NCBI GenBank assembly: GCA_050486105.1
Contig: JBJHCR010000088.1
Coordinates: forward strand, 1 to 20,059
Origin: JAEXNA01 sp050486105
GTDB lineage: Bacteria; Vulcanimicrobiota; Xenobia; Xenobiales; JADMJV01
Length of the DNA: 20,059 nt
Direction: 5' to 3'
The notes below the pieces were generated by a model. That model searched no databases. It had not been told where the DNA came from and saw only the letters and a list, made by a program, of their open reading frames with translations. The translations under genes and the position numbers were made by a program. This document shows, in pieces, positions 6,754 through 14,939 of the stretch; position 1 is the stretch's first letter; each line of letters opens with the position of its first letter.

Positions 6754-8418
6754 TTAGCCGGGTTCTTTCTTGGGAAACTCGGCCCGGAAGATCGCCCCCT
6801 GCGTTCGCGAGGGTACCAGGTCCAAGCGCCCACCAAACAGTTCCGCGGCGCTACGAGCAAGATGCAGTCCCAGACCGGTCCCTTCACCGGACGGTCGGGT
6901 GGTATAGAACGGCTCGAAGATGTGAGGCCTTATTGACTGAGGAACACCTTCGCCACTATCTTCGACCTCCATCACGATGCGGTCTTTTGTTTCTCCGACC
7001 CTTAACCAGACCGATCCCTCCTTATCGGGGCCGGTAGCCTCTAAGGCGTTGAGGACAAGATTAAAGATGAGGGTATAGAAGGCTTGACGCTCACCAGTCA
7101 GGTGGATATGCTCGGGAACTTCTGTTTGCACGCTTGATTTAGCTCGCTCAATTCGGTGTGACAGTAAGGCTAGAGCATCGTCGACGACCTCGCTCACGGT
7201 AAAGGTCTCCTTCTCTTCCTCACCCATGGGCTTTGCGTAATAGAGAATTCTTTCCACGGCTTTTTGGGCTCGTTCGGTGGCTCGGTCGATAGACTGTAGG
7301 TGCTTGGAAACGGCCTCCGGTTTCTTCTGTAAACACTTTTGAGCAAGTTCGTTCGAAATCTGAATCGCTCCTAGTGGCGTATTCACTTCGTGCGCTACAC
7401 CCGCGGCCATAAGTCCCATGGCGGCCAGGCGGCTGGATTCTACCAGTTGTGCCTGAGAACGCTTGGTTTCCTCGAGCGCCTCCAGCACTCTTTGGTGAAG
7501 CTCGGCATTTTCCCAGCAAGTGGAAAAGACTCGGGCCAGGATCTCAAGTTGGTCTTTTTGAGAAGCGTCTGGAGTTCCCGAGTAGGTCAATTGGGCTCGC
7601 CCATCCAGCAGGGGCACTCCACCGCCGACAGGCCACTTTTCACCGGGCAAATAGACCTGCACCTCCGTCATCCCGGTACGCTCCGTGGCTTGCTTGAGAG
7701 CATGTCGGAGAGCCTCCGGCTTGAGGGTTCGAGCCATGAGGTTGGCGGCTCTGAGCAGGTTCTGAAACCTGCGGGCTTTCTCGGACTGCGCCTTGGCCTG
7801 TTCCTGAGTCAAACGCAGAGCATGGCGCAGTTTTCTGAGAAGCGGAAAGGTGTCGTCTCGACCGCTACTCAAGCCAAACAAGATGGGAATCACAAGGACC
7901 AAGGTCCAAGGTGCTTCCCGACTCATTTCGTAACATGCTAAGGCCATCCAGGGAGCGCAAAAGAGCATGCCTAAAGTTAGTCGCAGAGTGTATCTTCTTG
8001 GCTCCAGGGCGAGGCTCAAGATAGAAAAAACAGTGATCAGCATAAAAGCCGGAATCGGTTCGGGCAAGGGGAGCGAGGCCGCTCCGGCCGATCCCAGCGG
8101 CCCTAGTGTGCGAAAGAGATCCCCTAGTATTCGGGCCTTGTTTCTCCCCGCTAAACAAACCAGCAGGCCTCCGAAGAACAGAGCTGCTGAGGCCACCAGG
8201 AACCCGGTTTGTCCGTGCAGCAAAAGGGCTAGCGCCGGGAGGGGAGCGACCCGGCTTGCCGTGTTTCCCCAGGGAGTTACTCGCAGAGCGTCAAATCCGA
8301 AGGTCAGGAGCCCCAGCACAAGGAGCGAGACTTCCTGGCCTGCGGGCTCTAACTCGGCCGAATAGAGGATCGCCCCCCCAGCCAACCATGCTATGAGACC
8401 CGTGATGTCCTTGGTCAT
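6754..8418 (-). CDS. Membrane sensor histidine kinase (PilS/NtrB-like core)
   Basis: This 554-aa kinase has about six hydrophobic segments in residues 5-185. A coiled stretch and a short GAF-like region (about 205-310) follow, then a HisKA/HATPase core. The H-box is AAGVAHEVNTPLGAI with phospho-accepting His343. The N-box is NLVLNALEA (Asn453, Asn457), the G1 box DSGEGVP (from Asp487), the F-box FEPFYTT, and the G2 box GTGLGLHLA (513-521). All key residues are present, so it should be active. The six-helix membrane sensor with an NtrB-like core resembles PilS, which senses pilin in the membrane. PilS, however, carries PAS rather than GAF. The gene is divergent from the GspF-like gene, with a 95-bp spacer. 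No response regulator gene is adjacent; the REC-SARP gene 2.6 kb away is the nearest. No strong Shine-Dalgarno sequence precedes ATG 8418. Confidence 0.88.
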   Translation of the reverse strand: MTKDITGLIAWLAGGAILYSAELEPAGQEVSLLVLGLLTFGFDALRVTPWGNTASRVAPLPALALLLHGQTGFLVASAALFFGGLLVCLAGRNKARILGDLFRTLGPLGSAGAASLPLPEPIPAFMLITVFSILSLALEPRRYTLRLTLGMLFCAPWMALACYEMSREAPWTLVLVIPILFGLSSGRDDTFPLLRKLRHALRLTQEQAKAQSEKARRFQNLLRAANLMARTLKPEALRHALKQATERTGMTEVQVYLPGEKWPVGGGVPLLDGRAQLTYSGTPDASQKDQLEILARVFSTCWENAELHQRVLEALEETKRSQAQLVESSRLAAMGLMAAGVAHEVNTPLGAIQISNELAQKCLQKKPEAVSKHLQSIDRATERAQKAVERILYYAKPMGEEEKETFTVSEVVDDALALLSHRIERAKSSVQTEVPEHIHLTGERQAFYTLIFNLVLNALEATGPDKEGSVWLRVGETKDRIVMEVEDSGEGVPQSIRPHIFEPFYTTRPSGEGTGLGLHLARSAAELFGGRLDLVPSRTQGAIFRAEFPKKEPG

Positions 8419-8513
8419 CTACCATGTATGATAGGCTAGGAACCAGAATCCTGTTGCCGACACCAAATTCAACTTGTGGGCGGAAACGGTAGTCAAGCTC
8501 CGAAGTCAAAACG

Positions 8514-9659
8514 ATGACCAAGTCGACTTTTCGTGGCGGAGACATGGTAGACCGGGATAGTGACTGGATTCGGAACGCAACAGTTTCAGCAGACACCCTG
8601 ACCTTTTTCTCTCGGCAGATGGCTACCATGCTCGGCGCGGGGCTTTCCTTAACCGAGAGCATAGAGTGCATCTTGAGTCAGTATGAGAGTTCCAATTTTA
8701 GGTCGGCCTCCGCGGACGCTTACGAGGCTTTAGAGTTCGGGCACGTCTTGGAAGAGATACTCAGAAGCCTCAGTTCCGGAGCCTCCCTGAGTGAGGCAGC
8801 GTCGTCTTTTTCTAAAATCTTTCCACACTTTTATTTGGCTATGTTGAAGGTGGGTGAGGACACCGGCGCACTGGTGGTCGTCTTGCATCGCCTCACAACC
8901 TGGTTGGAGAGACGGCAGAGGATAAGGCAGAAGGTGAGGGCCGCACTCACCTATCCCATTTTTCTCCTGGGACTCAGTCTTTTTTTGACCGGTGGCCTTT
9001 TTCTGTTTTTCATTCCCAGGTTTGAAGAAATCTTTCAATCCATGCAGGGAGGACTTCCCTTAGTCACTCGTATTCTGCTGGTCATGGCCGATCTCGCCCA
9101 GAGCCCCGGAACTTGGTTGCTGGGCACGGCAGGCATAGTGGCCATCTCCACCTGGCTTGTGAGAACCTGGCAATCCGAGGACGGAAAGCTCTGGCTCTAC
9201 CGGATTCTCTCTCGCGTTCCTGTCCTAGGAGATTTACTTTACAGCGCCTCCGTGGCCCGCTTCTGTGCAACGGCACGGCTCTCTCTCTCCAGCGGTCAAG
9301 ACCTAGTGAGAACGATAGAGCTTGCAGTCGGTGCCAGTGACAACCCCATGATACAGAACGACCTGCAGAACATTAAGGCCTCTGTGATCGACGGAAGATC
9401 TCTTTCCGAACATCTGACAGAGTTTCGCGACCTTTACGATGGGCTCTTGATTCTGATGGTCGCCACCGGCGAAGAGTCCGGCAAGTTAGAAATGTCTTTT
9501 GAGAAGGCCTCGGAGATCTACGATCAACGGGTAGATTATCTGGTGGAAAATCTGAGTGCCATTTCTGAGCCTCTCTTGCTAGCAGGGGTGGGTGGGATGA
9601 TTGGGGTGGTCCTCATTTCCGTTTTCTTGCCGATGTACAACGCCATCAGCAGTTTGTGA
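8514..9659 (+). CDS. GspF/PilC-type inner-membrane platform protein lacking the N-terminal module
   Basis: This 381-aa polytopic protein contains the two tandem T2SSF domains of the GspF/PilC family. The first runs from about residue 30 (FFSRQMATMLGAGLSLTE) through the TM segment after ALTYPIFLL. The second begins FCATARLSLSSGQDL, contains the conserved VATGEESGKLE, and ends ISEPLLLAGVG…FLPMYNAISSL. These domains form the platform under the pseudopilus or pilus that contacts the GspE/PilB ATPase. The family normally starts with a cytoplasmic module of about 50 residues (MPxFxYxAxDxxG…SEAEAR). That module is absent, and an in-frame TAG at 8490-8492 rules out a simple upstream extension. ATG 8544 is an alternative start, but its GGAG is only 2 nt away. 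No other secretion gene adjoins it, so its partners lie elsewhere, possibly in the operon at 1-3166. Confidence 0.88.
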   Translation: MTKSTFRGGDMVDRDSDWIRNATVSADTLTFFSRQMATMLGAGLSLTESIECILSQYESSNFRSASADAYEALEFGHVLEEILRSLSSGASLSEAASSFSKIFPHFYLAMLKVGEDTGALVVVLHRLTTWLERRQRIRQKVRAALTYPIFLLGLSLFLTGGLFLFFIPRFEEIFQSMQGGLPLVTRILLVMADLAQSPGTWLLGTAGIVAISTWLVRTWQSEDGKLWLYRILSRVPVLGDLLYSASVARFCATARLSLSSGQDLVRTIELAVGASDNPMIQNDLQNIKASVIDGRSLSEHLTEFRDLYDGLLILMVATGEESGKLEMSFEKASEIYDQRVDYLVENLSAISEPLLLAGVGGMIGVVLISVFLPMYNAISSL

Positions 9660-9709
9660 AGGCACGGTCTTCCGATCTAGCCCCGAAAACTGACTGGTCG
9701 ATTGGCTCT

Positions 9710-9732
9710 CAAGGACCTGAAAAGAGTCCTTG
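9710..9732 (+). terminator. Stem-loop downstream of the GspF-like gene
   Basis: CAAGGAC (9710-9716) and GTCCTTG (9726-9732) form a perfect 7-bp stem with a 9-nt loop, 50 bp after the gspF-like stop. A second small hairpin, GGCTC-GAA-GAGCC, lies at 9758-9770. Neither has a T-tract. They could end the upstream transcript or belong to the leader of the symporter operon. Confidence 0.3.
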
Positions 9733-9873
9733 GAGGAGGGCACCATCCGAAGGTCTTGGCTCGAAGAGCCCGGATCCCCCTGCTTCCTGTCCTTATCCTC
9801 ATCCTATAAACCCTCTGGGTGCTGAGAACACGATACTTCGGCCCTCCCATGCATCAAGCGGGATAAATCTCTC

Positions 9874-9921
9874 GAGGTTCCGGCGGCTCCGGAAACCCAA
9901 CTAGAACCTCTTGGGAGGTTC
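9874..9921 (+). promoter_or_regulatory. Possible mutually exclusive hairpins in the symporter leader
   Basis: GAGGTTC occurs twice (9874-9880 and 9915-9921), flanking one complementary GAACCTC (9904-9910), which can pair with either copy. A further hairpin TTCCGG-CGGCT-CCGGAA (9878-9894) competes with the first pairing. The late hairpin has a perfect 7-bp stem and a 4-nt loop. It ends 28 nt before the preferred GTG start of the small subunit. The layout is that of an attenuator or translational switch. No known riboswitch consensus was recognised. Confidence 0.35.
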
Positions 9922-9949
9922 GCCCGGTCTTGTCCCGTACTGCCTTGAC

Positions 9950-10204
9950 GTGACCAATCCTTCGAGAAAGCGTTACTGGCAGGCTAATATTCGACTCACG
10001 GGGATCCTGCTAGGGGTGTGGTTTCTGGTGGGCTACGTGCTGTCGATCTTTTTGGCTCCTTGGCTCAATGAGTTTGATTTCTTGGGTGGCCCGCTGGGCT
10101 TTTGGGTAGCTCAGAATGGGGCCATCTATGTTTTTGTGGTTCTGATCCTGGCCTATTGTCTGGCCATGAATCGCCTCGACAACGAGTTTGAGGGGGAACC
10201 GTGA
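9950..10204 (+). CDS. Sodium:solute symporter small subunit (DUF4212 family)
   Basis: This 84-aa membrane protein is chosen to start at GTG 9950. An in-frame TTG at 9911 exists, but it lies inside a hairpin and would add 13 residues not expected for the family. The sequence has the DUF4212 pattern: a basic KRYWQANIRL start, a first membrane helix (GILLGVWFLVGYVLSIFLAP), a GGxPLGFWxAQxG segment (GGPLGFWVAQNG), a second helix, and the end MNRLDNEFE. Members occur next to large SSS-family symporter subunits, and here the stop overlaps the large-subunit GTG by 4 bp (GTGA). It probably assists assembly or function of that transporter. The Shine-Dalgarno sequence is weak. Confidence 0.88.
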   Translation: MTNPSRKRYWQANIRLTGILLGVWFLVGYVLSIFLAPWLNEFDFLGGPLGFWVAQNGAIYVFVVLILAYCLAMNRLDNEFEGEP

Positions 10205-11877
10205 GTCAGACCGCTATGACTGCAGTGTTCGTGGCCCTGACTTTTGGTCTCTACATCGGCATCGCCGTCTGGTCTCGAGTCTCCACCACCAGTGGTTTCT
10301 ACGTGGCCGGCCGGGGGATCCCAGCGGTGTTCAACGGCATGGCTACGGCTGCCGATTGGATGAGCGCCGCCTCTTTTCTCTCCATGGCCGGTCTCATAGG
10401 ACTGGCGCGCAACGGCTTTGATGGAGCGATCTATCTGCTGGGTTGGACCGGAGGCTATGTCCTCTTGGCCCTGCTGCTGGCGCCGTATTTGCGCAAGTTT
10501 GGCAAATTCACCGTGCCCGAATTCATAGGGGATCGCTATGAATCGGACACGGCGCGCCTAGTGGCGGCCGTGGCAGCCATCTTTATCTCCTTCACCTACG
10601 TGGCCGGCCAGATGAGAGGAGTAGGGATCGCTTTCACCCGGTTTCTCGAGGTGGACATCACCTTGGGGGTGTTGATCGGTATGGGGATCGTCGCTTTCTA
10701 TGCCACCTTGGGTGGCATGAAGGGGATCACCTACACTCAGGTGGCCCAGTACGTGGTGCTCATCGCTGCCTATCTGTTTCCGGCCATCGCCATAGCCTTC
10801 ACTCTCACCGGCAATCCCATCCCTCAGATGAGTTTCGTGGAGGTCGCCTCACGTCTCGACGGCTTGCAGCAGGATTTGGGCTTTGCCGCTTACACCCAGC
10901 CTTTCACCGAACTCAGTCAATTGAACGTCTTCTTGATCACTCTAGCCCTGATGTGTGGTACCGCCGGACTCCCGCACGTGATCATTCGGTTCTATACCGC
11001 CAAGAGCGTCAAAGGGGCACGGTGGACGGGCTTTTGGGCTTTGTTATTCATCGCCTTGCTCTACACCACGGCTCCTGCCATCGCGGCTTTTGCCAAGTAC
11101 AATCTCATCACCTCAGTGAGCGACAAACCCTATGAGCAAGTCCTTGAAGAGGCTCCCTGGTTCAAAACCTGGCAGGACACCAAACTTCTGGTTTGGGAAG
11201 ACCACAACGGCGACGGAAGCATCCAGTACATGAAGGGGCCGGAGAACGAACTCACCATCGACAATGATATCATCGTCTTGGCCAATCCCGAGATGGCCGG
11301 GCTCTCGGGCTGGATCATCGCCTTCGTGGTGGCTGGGGGTCTGGCCGCCGCCTTATCCACGGCTTCCGGGCTTCTCTTGGTCGTGGCCAGCAGCATTAGT
11401 CACGACATTTATAAGTGTCGCCTCAATCCCAAGTGCACCGACAAGCAAGAGCTGAAGGTGGCTAGAGCAGCTATTCTCCTGTCAGTACTGGTGGCGGGTT
11501 ATCTGGGTATCCATCCTCCTGGGTTTGTGGCCGAAGTGGTGGCCTTTGCCTTTGGCTTGGCTGCTGCCAGCTTCTTTCCGGCAATCGTCCTGGGCATCTT
11601 CGATAAGCGCACCAACACCAAAGGAGCCATTTCTGGCATGGTTGCGGGCCTAGTCTTCACTGCGGTCTACATCATCACTACAGCGCCAGGCCTGTTGGCC
11701 TGGGAACCTTGGCTCCTAGGCATAGACCCCCAAGGCATCGGGACCCTCGGTATGCTGCTCAACGCGGTCATCACCGTCACTGTATCACGAATGACCGAAC
11801 CCCCTTCGGAGCATATGCAGCGCTTCGTGGAGACGATCAGGTATCCGGGCTCCGCAGAGGAAACCCGGATACCTTAG
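10201..11877 (+). CDS. Sodium:solute symporter large subunit, VC_2705/ActP-like (SSS family)
   Basis: This 558-aa polytopic symporter of the SSS family is of the type paired with DUF4212 proteins and related to acetate permease ActP. Family marks are GFYVAGRGIP near residue 31, ADWMSAASFL near 57, LARNGFDGAIYLLGW, YVAGQMRGVG, and ATLGGMKGITYTQVAQY. AAGLPHVIIRFYT-type residues (here TAGLPHVIIRFYTAK) and ALSTASGLLLVVASSISHD follow. Such transporters import small carboxylates with sodium; the substrate here cannot be read. A hydrophilic insert between membrane helices, about residues 320-360, contains DHNGDGSIQY, which matches an EF-hand-like calcium loop (DxNxDGxI). GTG start 10201 overlaps the small-subunit stop, so the pair is translationally coupled. 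It converges on the VWA gene with 14 bp between stops. Confidence 0.9.
   Translation: MSQTAMTAVFVALTFGLYIGIAVWSRVSTTSGFYVAGRGIPAVFNGMATAADWMSAASFLSMAGLIGLARNGFDGAIYLLGWTGGYVLLALLLAPYLRKFGKFTVPEFIGDRYESDTARLVAAVAAIFISFTYVAGQMRGVGIAFTRFLEVDITLGVLIGMGIVAFYATLGGMKGITYTQVAQYVVLIAAYLFPAIAIAFTLTGNPIPQMSFVEVASRLDGLQQDLGFAAYTQPFTELSQLNVFLITLALMCGTAGLPHVIIRFYTAKSVKGARWTGFWALLFIALLYTTAPAIAAFAKYNLITSVSDKPYEQVLEEAPWFKTWQDTKLLVWEDHNGDGSIQYMKGPENELTIDNDIIVLANPEMAGLSGWIIAFVVAGGLAAALSTASGLLLVVASSISHDIYKCRLNPKCTDKQELKVARAAILLSVLVAGYLGIHPPGFVAEVVAFAFGLAAASFFPAIVLGIFDKRTNTKGAISGMVAGLVFTAVYIITTAPGLLAWEPWLLGIDPQGIGTLGMLLNAVITVTVSRMTEPPSEHMQRFVETIRYPGSAEETRIP
11839..11874. terminator. Strong stem-loop at the end of the symporter gene
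   Basis: AGGTATCCGGG (11839-11849) and CCCGGATACCT (11864-11874) form a perfect 11-bp stem with a 14-nt loop, ending at the symporter stop codon. It sits in the gap between two convergent genes, so it could limit read-through from either side. No T-tract follows on the + strand, so Rho-independent termination is not assured. Part of it is coding sequence. Confidence 0.4.
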
Positions 11878-11891
11878 AGGTCTAGCAAGTC

Positions 11892-13217
11892 CTATACATC
11901 AGGGTTTTCCCGGAACAGTGATTTCAAGGCTTCCGTGGTTCGTTCGCTTTCCGGTAAGGCATGCCACTTGGCCAACGCCGGGATTTTGGCCATGCACAGG
12001 CTGCCTGAACTGATAAATTGGCTGGAGCTGGTGGCCTGTTTGCGAACGTTCGCCGTCTCGCCGCGATCCAAATCGCTAAGGAGAGCGTTCATCTGTTGGG
12101 CCAAGTCGGAAATGTCCTGGCTCGGCTCAACTTCTCGCAAGAGGTCGAGGCCCGCGATGAGGCGACCTCTGGCCTCGGCAAGGTGGTAGCGATCCAGAGC
12201 CTGAACCGCTTCCCTGAGGGTCTCGCCAGCAAGCTGGACCGCTTTCTTCTGGGCGACTTCCTCCACCACGGGAAACTCGCTGAGTTGTCCGTAAGGCACG
12301 ACGGGCAACGAGAAATGCTTCATCACCCTCTGTCGTAGACCTGTACCGACCTCAGTCCAGGCCAAGCGTAGGCGGCAGAGATCTCGGACTCCAGCCTGGG
12401 GGGGAACCAGGAGTTCTACCACCACCTCGAGAGGAGCACCGTCCACCAGGTTCCCTAGTTTAAGACGGCCACTTTTGGTTCTCTCTACGGGGTTGAAGAC
12501 TCTCAATACTTCCACTCCGTCGGCAGGCTCTACTCCCAGGCTGACGGCTTGCCCGGTGGTCTTGCTGAGATTCTGAATTTCTTGAGCAAAGAAGCTCTCG
12601 ATGTCTTTAGGCTCACCCACGTGGAAGTAGTTTCCGCTGCCTGCCCGGGCCATGGCGGCCAGGAGGTCTTCATTGTAGCTTTGACCCAGCCCCACCGTGG
12701 TAGTGCTCACTCCTTGCCTTTGCCAACGTGCCACTTGGGCGGCGATCCGTGTGGGGTCGGTGACCCCGGTGTTGGTTTCCCCGTCGGACAGCAGCAGCAC
12801 CCGGTTCAGACTTTGGGTGCTGGAGCAGTCGCAAAGCTGGTGACAGGATTCAGACCATCCTTGAAAGAGGTCGGTACCCCCTCTGGCCTCCAGATGATTC
12901 AGGGCTGCTTCCACTCTAGCAACGCCCACGAATCGCTCAAGTGGGCAAAGGACTTCGGCCAAGTGGTCGAAGACCACCACCCCGACTCGATCCAGGGTAC
13001 TCAGACGCCTGATTAAACCAAGCGCAGCCTGCTTGGCTTGGTATAGGGGTTCTCCACCCATGGAGCCCGAGCGGTCGATGCACAGACCAAGGTTGAGGCT
13101 CGGCCTGGTCTGAGAGGAAACCTTGGGGGCCGTCAGGCGCACGAGCAGAGTTGCGGTAGTGGCACGATCGGTGCAGACGGCGGGGCGGTAGGCAAGACAG
13201 GTGATTTTAGGCTGCAT
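11892..13217 (-). CDS. Cytoplasmic von Willebrand factor A (VWA) domain protein
   Basis: This 441-aa protein contains a VWA domain at about residues 42-215 with an intact MIDAS metal site: DRSGS (Asp48, Ser50, Ser52), the GGTDL threonine, and the DGETN aspartate. An intermediate beta domain follows, then a helical C-terminal part (about 330-440) that may be a scaffold. It has no signal peptide, no transmembrane helix and no LPXTG, so it is probably cytoplasmic, unlike surface VWA adhesins. ATG 13217 has a strong AAGGAG at 13224-13229 with a 6-nt spacer. It lies 52 bp downstream of the GAF-SARP gene on the same strand, so both are probably in one transcript. VWA proteins bind partner proteins in a metal-dependent way. 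The partner is unknown here. Confidence 0.8.
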   Translation of the reverse strand: MQPKITCLAYRPAVCTDRATTATLLVRLTAPKVSSQTRPSLNLGLCIDRSGSMGGEPLYQAKQAALGLIRRLSTLDRVGVVVFDHLAEVLCPLERFVGVARVEAALNHLEARGGTDLFQGWSESCHQLCDCSSTQSLNRVLLLSDGETNTGVTDPTRIAAQVARWQRQGVSTTTVGLGQSYNEDLLAAMARAGSGNYFHVGEPKDIESFFAQEIQNLSKTTGQAVSLGVEPADGVEVLRVFNPVERTKSGRLKLGNLVDGAPLEVVVELLVPPQAGVRDLCRLRLAWTEVGTGLRQRVMKHFSLPVVPYGQLSEFPVVEEVAQKKAVQLAGETLREAVQALDRYHLAEARGRLIAGLDLLREVEPSQDISDLAQQMNALLSDLDRGETANVRKQATSSSQFISSGSLCMAKIPALAKWHALPESERTTEALKSLFRENPDV

Positions 13218-13269
13218 TGGGAACTCCTTAGACTGTTGTGACTCCAGCCTAGACCAACCTACTCAGCTC

Positions 13270-14730
13270 TCACTCAAAAATGATCAACTCCTCAAAGTCT
13301 GCCGGTGGTGCTAGGTCGAGTTCTTCATGGAAAGCTTTCTTGCATTCCTGGAAAGTGCGCACCGCATCTGCTCGACGACCTAAGGCGCGATAGGCTTGCA
13401 ACAGGCCCCGGTAGGCCACCTCACTGCAGTTGTCTTGATGAAGGACGCGCTTCCAGAGTTCGATGGATAAGGCGTGCCGCCCTCGATCCTGGAAGTACTC
13501 GGCCAAATGAATGCGGCACAGGACAAGTTCTTCTTGCAGGCGATGACGGATGGGGTCGATCCAATCTCCGTGGAGTCCTTCCAAGAATTCCCCAGTGGCC
13601 AGATTGTCGGCCTTGCTCAAAGCGGCGATGGCGGTATCCCAGTCTCCTTGCTGTCGTGCTAAGGTTCCCTCACGACAGCATCTTGAGAACTCGTCCGTAT
13701 CTACCCAGCAGGCTTGATTTAGGGTGTACCCGTCCAGTTTGCGTTGGAGTAACTCTCTGTTGGAATCGTCGAGCATTTTGCGGATCTGCGTAATACTGTT
13801 CTGCAGCGAATGTCGTGCTCTGGGGCCACCCTTGCTCCAGAAAAGCTCGGTCAGGAGGTCTTCGTGCACCACTCGGCCCAGGTGGGCACTGAGGTAAGCC
13901 AGCAGTTCGCGATCTTTGCGCACCGGCCAATCTTGCCTGAGCTCTTCACCACACCGAACGCGCAAGCTGCCAAAGAGATAGATTCTCGGTGTGCAGCTCT
14001 TGGGTTGTTTGGGTTTGGCTGTCTGCAACGGCTTCGAAGGGGCTGCCGGGAGCTGAGGCTCGGAGGGTGTCGAAGAGCCTTCGAGCAAGCTCAAGAGGGT
14101 GTCCAAGGTCTTTGAGCCGGCCTGACCCTCCCAGGTTCCCAAGCCGTCGTTTGAGCTGGCTGTGAGTGCTGAGCTCTGTCTGGCTTGCTCGAGATGACCC
14201 TGGTAGAGAAGCTTGAGTTTCTGGTGCAGGGCCGCGGCCTCCAGGGTCTTGGAGGCATGGCCGGCGATGGCTTCCAAGATCTGGAGATCTCTGGTGGTGA
14301 AAGCTCCGGCCTTCACCGAGTTGTCGGCATAGACCACACCCTGGATGCGCCCTTCCCAGAGGAGAGGGACGCAAACCACCGAGCGAATATTGTGCATCAC
14401 GATGCTTGGAGAAGGAGGATTCTGCTCTTCCAGAGCGTCCAGGGTCAAAAGTGGCTGTCCGCTTTCGCAAACTTTCGTCACCAGAGTTTGGCTGAAGCGA
14501 GTGGCTGCGATCCTTTGTTCGGGGCTCTTGTAGTGGGCAGCTACAGTTCGCCAGCTTTGGTCTTCTCGCAAAACCACAAATCCTCGCTCGGCCCCAAGAG
14601 TGGCGATCACCTCTTGGATCAAGGTTTCGAGGATCTGTTCCAAGGTCTCAGTGGAATTGAGAATGGAGTTGGCCTTAAAAAGCAGCCCGAGGTGGTCGTT
14701 TTCTGAGGATGATGAGGACCCCTTTGCCAT
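13270..14730 (-). CDS. GAF-domain SARP-like transcriptional regulator (wHTH + BTAD)
   Basis: This 486-aa protein has an N-terminal GAF domain at about 28-168 (LIQEVIATLGAERGFVVL, then VVCVPLLWEGRIQGVVYADN). A coil and a Ser/Pro/Gln-rich flexible linker (about 170-247) follow. Next come an OmpR-type winged helix (about 248-338, opening RIYLFGSLRVRCGEE) and a BTAD domain (about 342-483) with GEFLEGLHGDW and EELDLAPP motifs. The layout is a GAF sensor joined to SARP output, so it likely switches transcription on binding a small ligand or on modification. Neither the ligand nor the DNA sites are visible. It lacks the receiver domain of the other SARP-type gene at 3492. It is probably co-transcribed with the VWA gene. 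A 162-bp MITE begins 64 bp upstream of its ATG and may carry or disturb its promoter. Confidence 0.85.
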   Translation of the reverse strand: MAKGSSSSSENDHLGLLFKANSILNSTETLEQILETLIQEVIATLGAERGFVVLREDQSWRTVAAHYKSPEQRIAATRFSQTLVTKVCESGQPLLTLDALEEQNPPSPSIVMHNIRSVVCVPLLWEGRIQGVVYADNSVKAGAFTTRDLQILEAIAGHASKTLEAAALHQKLKLLYQGHLEQARQSSALTASSNDGLGTWEGQAGSKTLDTLLSLLEGSSTPSEPQLPAAPSKPLQTAKPKQPKSCTPRIYLFGSLRVRCGEELRQDWPVRKDRELLAYLSAHLGRVVHEDLLTELFWSKGGPRARHSLQNSITQIRKMLDDSNRELLQRKLDGYTLNQACWVDTDEFSRCCREGTLARQQGDWDTAIAALSKADNLATGEFLEGLHGDWIDPIRHRLQEELVLCRIHLAEYFQDRGRHALSIELWKRVLHQDNCSEVAYRGLLQAYRALGRRADAVRTFQECKKAFHEELDLAPPADFEELIIFE

Positions 14731-14794
14731 GGACTCGGCTTCGCTTTTCGCTCTGCTCTAGCCTCCGACGCTTTGGCAGCTTCCTTTCGAATTA

Positions 14795-14811
14795 GGGTCT
14801 GTTGACATTCA
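14795..14811 (+). repeat. Left terminal inverted repeat of the MITE
   Basis: This is GGGTCTGTTGACATTCA, preceded by TA. It pairs with 14940-14956 with 16 of 17 bases complementary. It contains TTGACA reading inward, a match to a −35 box, but no −10 box follows at suitable spacing. Confidence 0.85.
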
Positions 14812-14939
14812 GCGTTTCAAGCTGCGCGAAGCAGATTTTCTCTCTCCGGAAGTGTTTTTTTGAGCCTAGTACCCGTGAGTACTTAAGCAAAAAGGCGCTT
14901 TCGGAGAGGGGAAATAAGCGAGTGCAGCGCCGTGAAGGT

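Noticed and set aside
9656..9904. 82-codon open frame starting at a GTG overlapping the gspF-like stop
   Set aside because: The composition is Pro/Ser-rich without domain or membrane features, and it runs through the hairpins of the leader. It looks like non-coding sequence.
14802..14807. TTGACA in the MITE end as an outward promoter
   Set aside because: Both copies read into the element, and no −10 box is found about 17 bp downstream.
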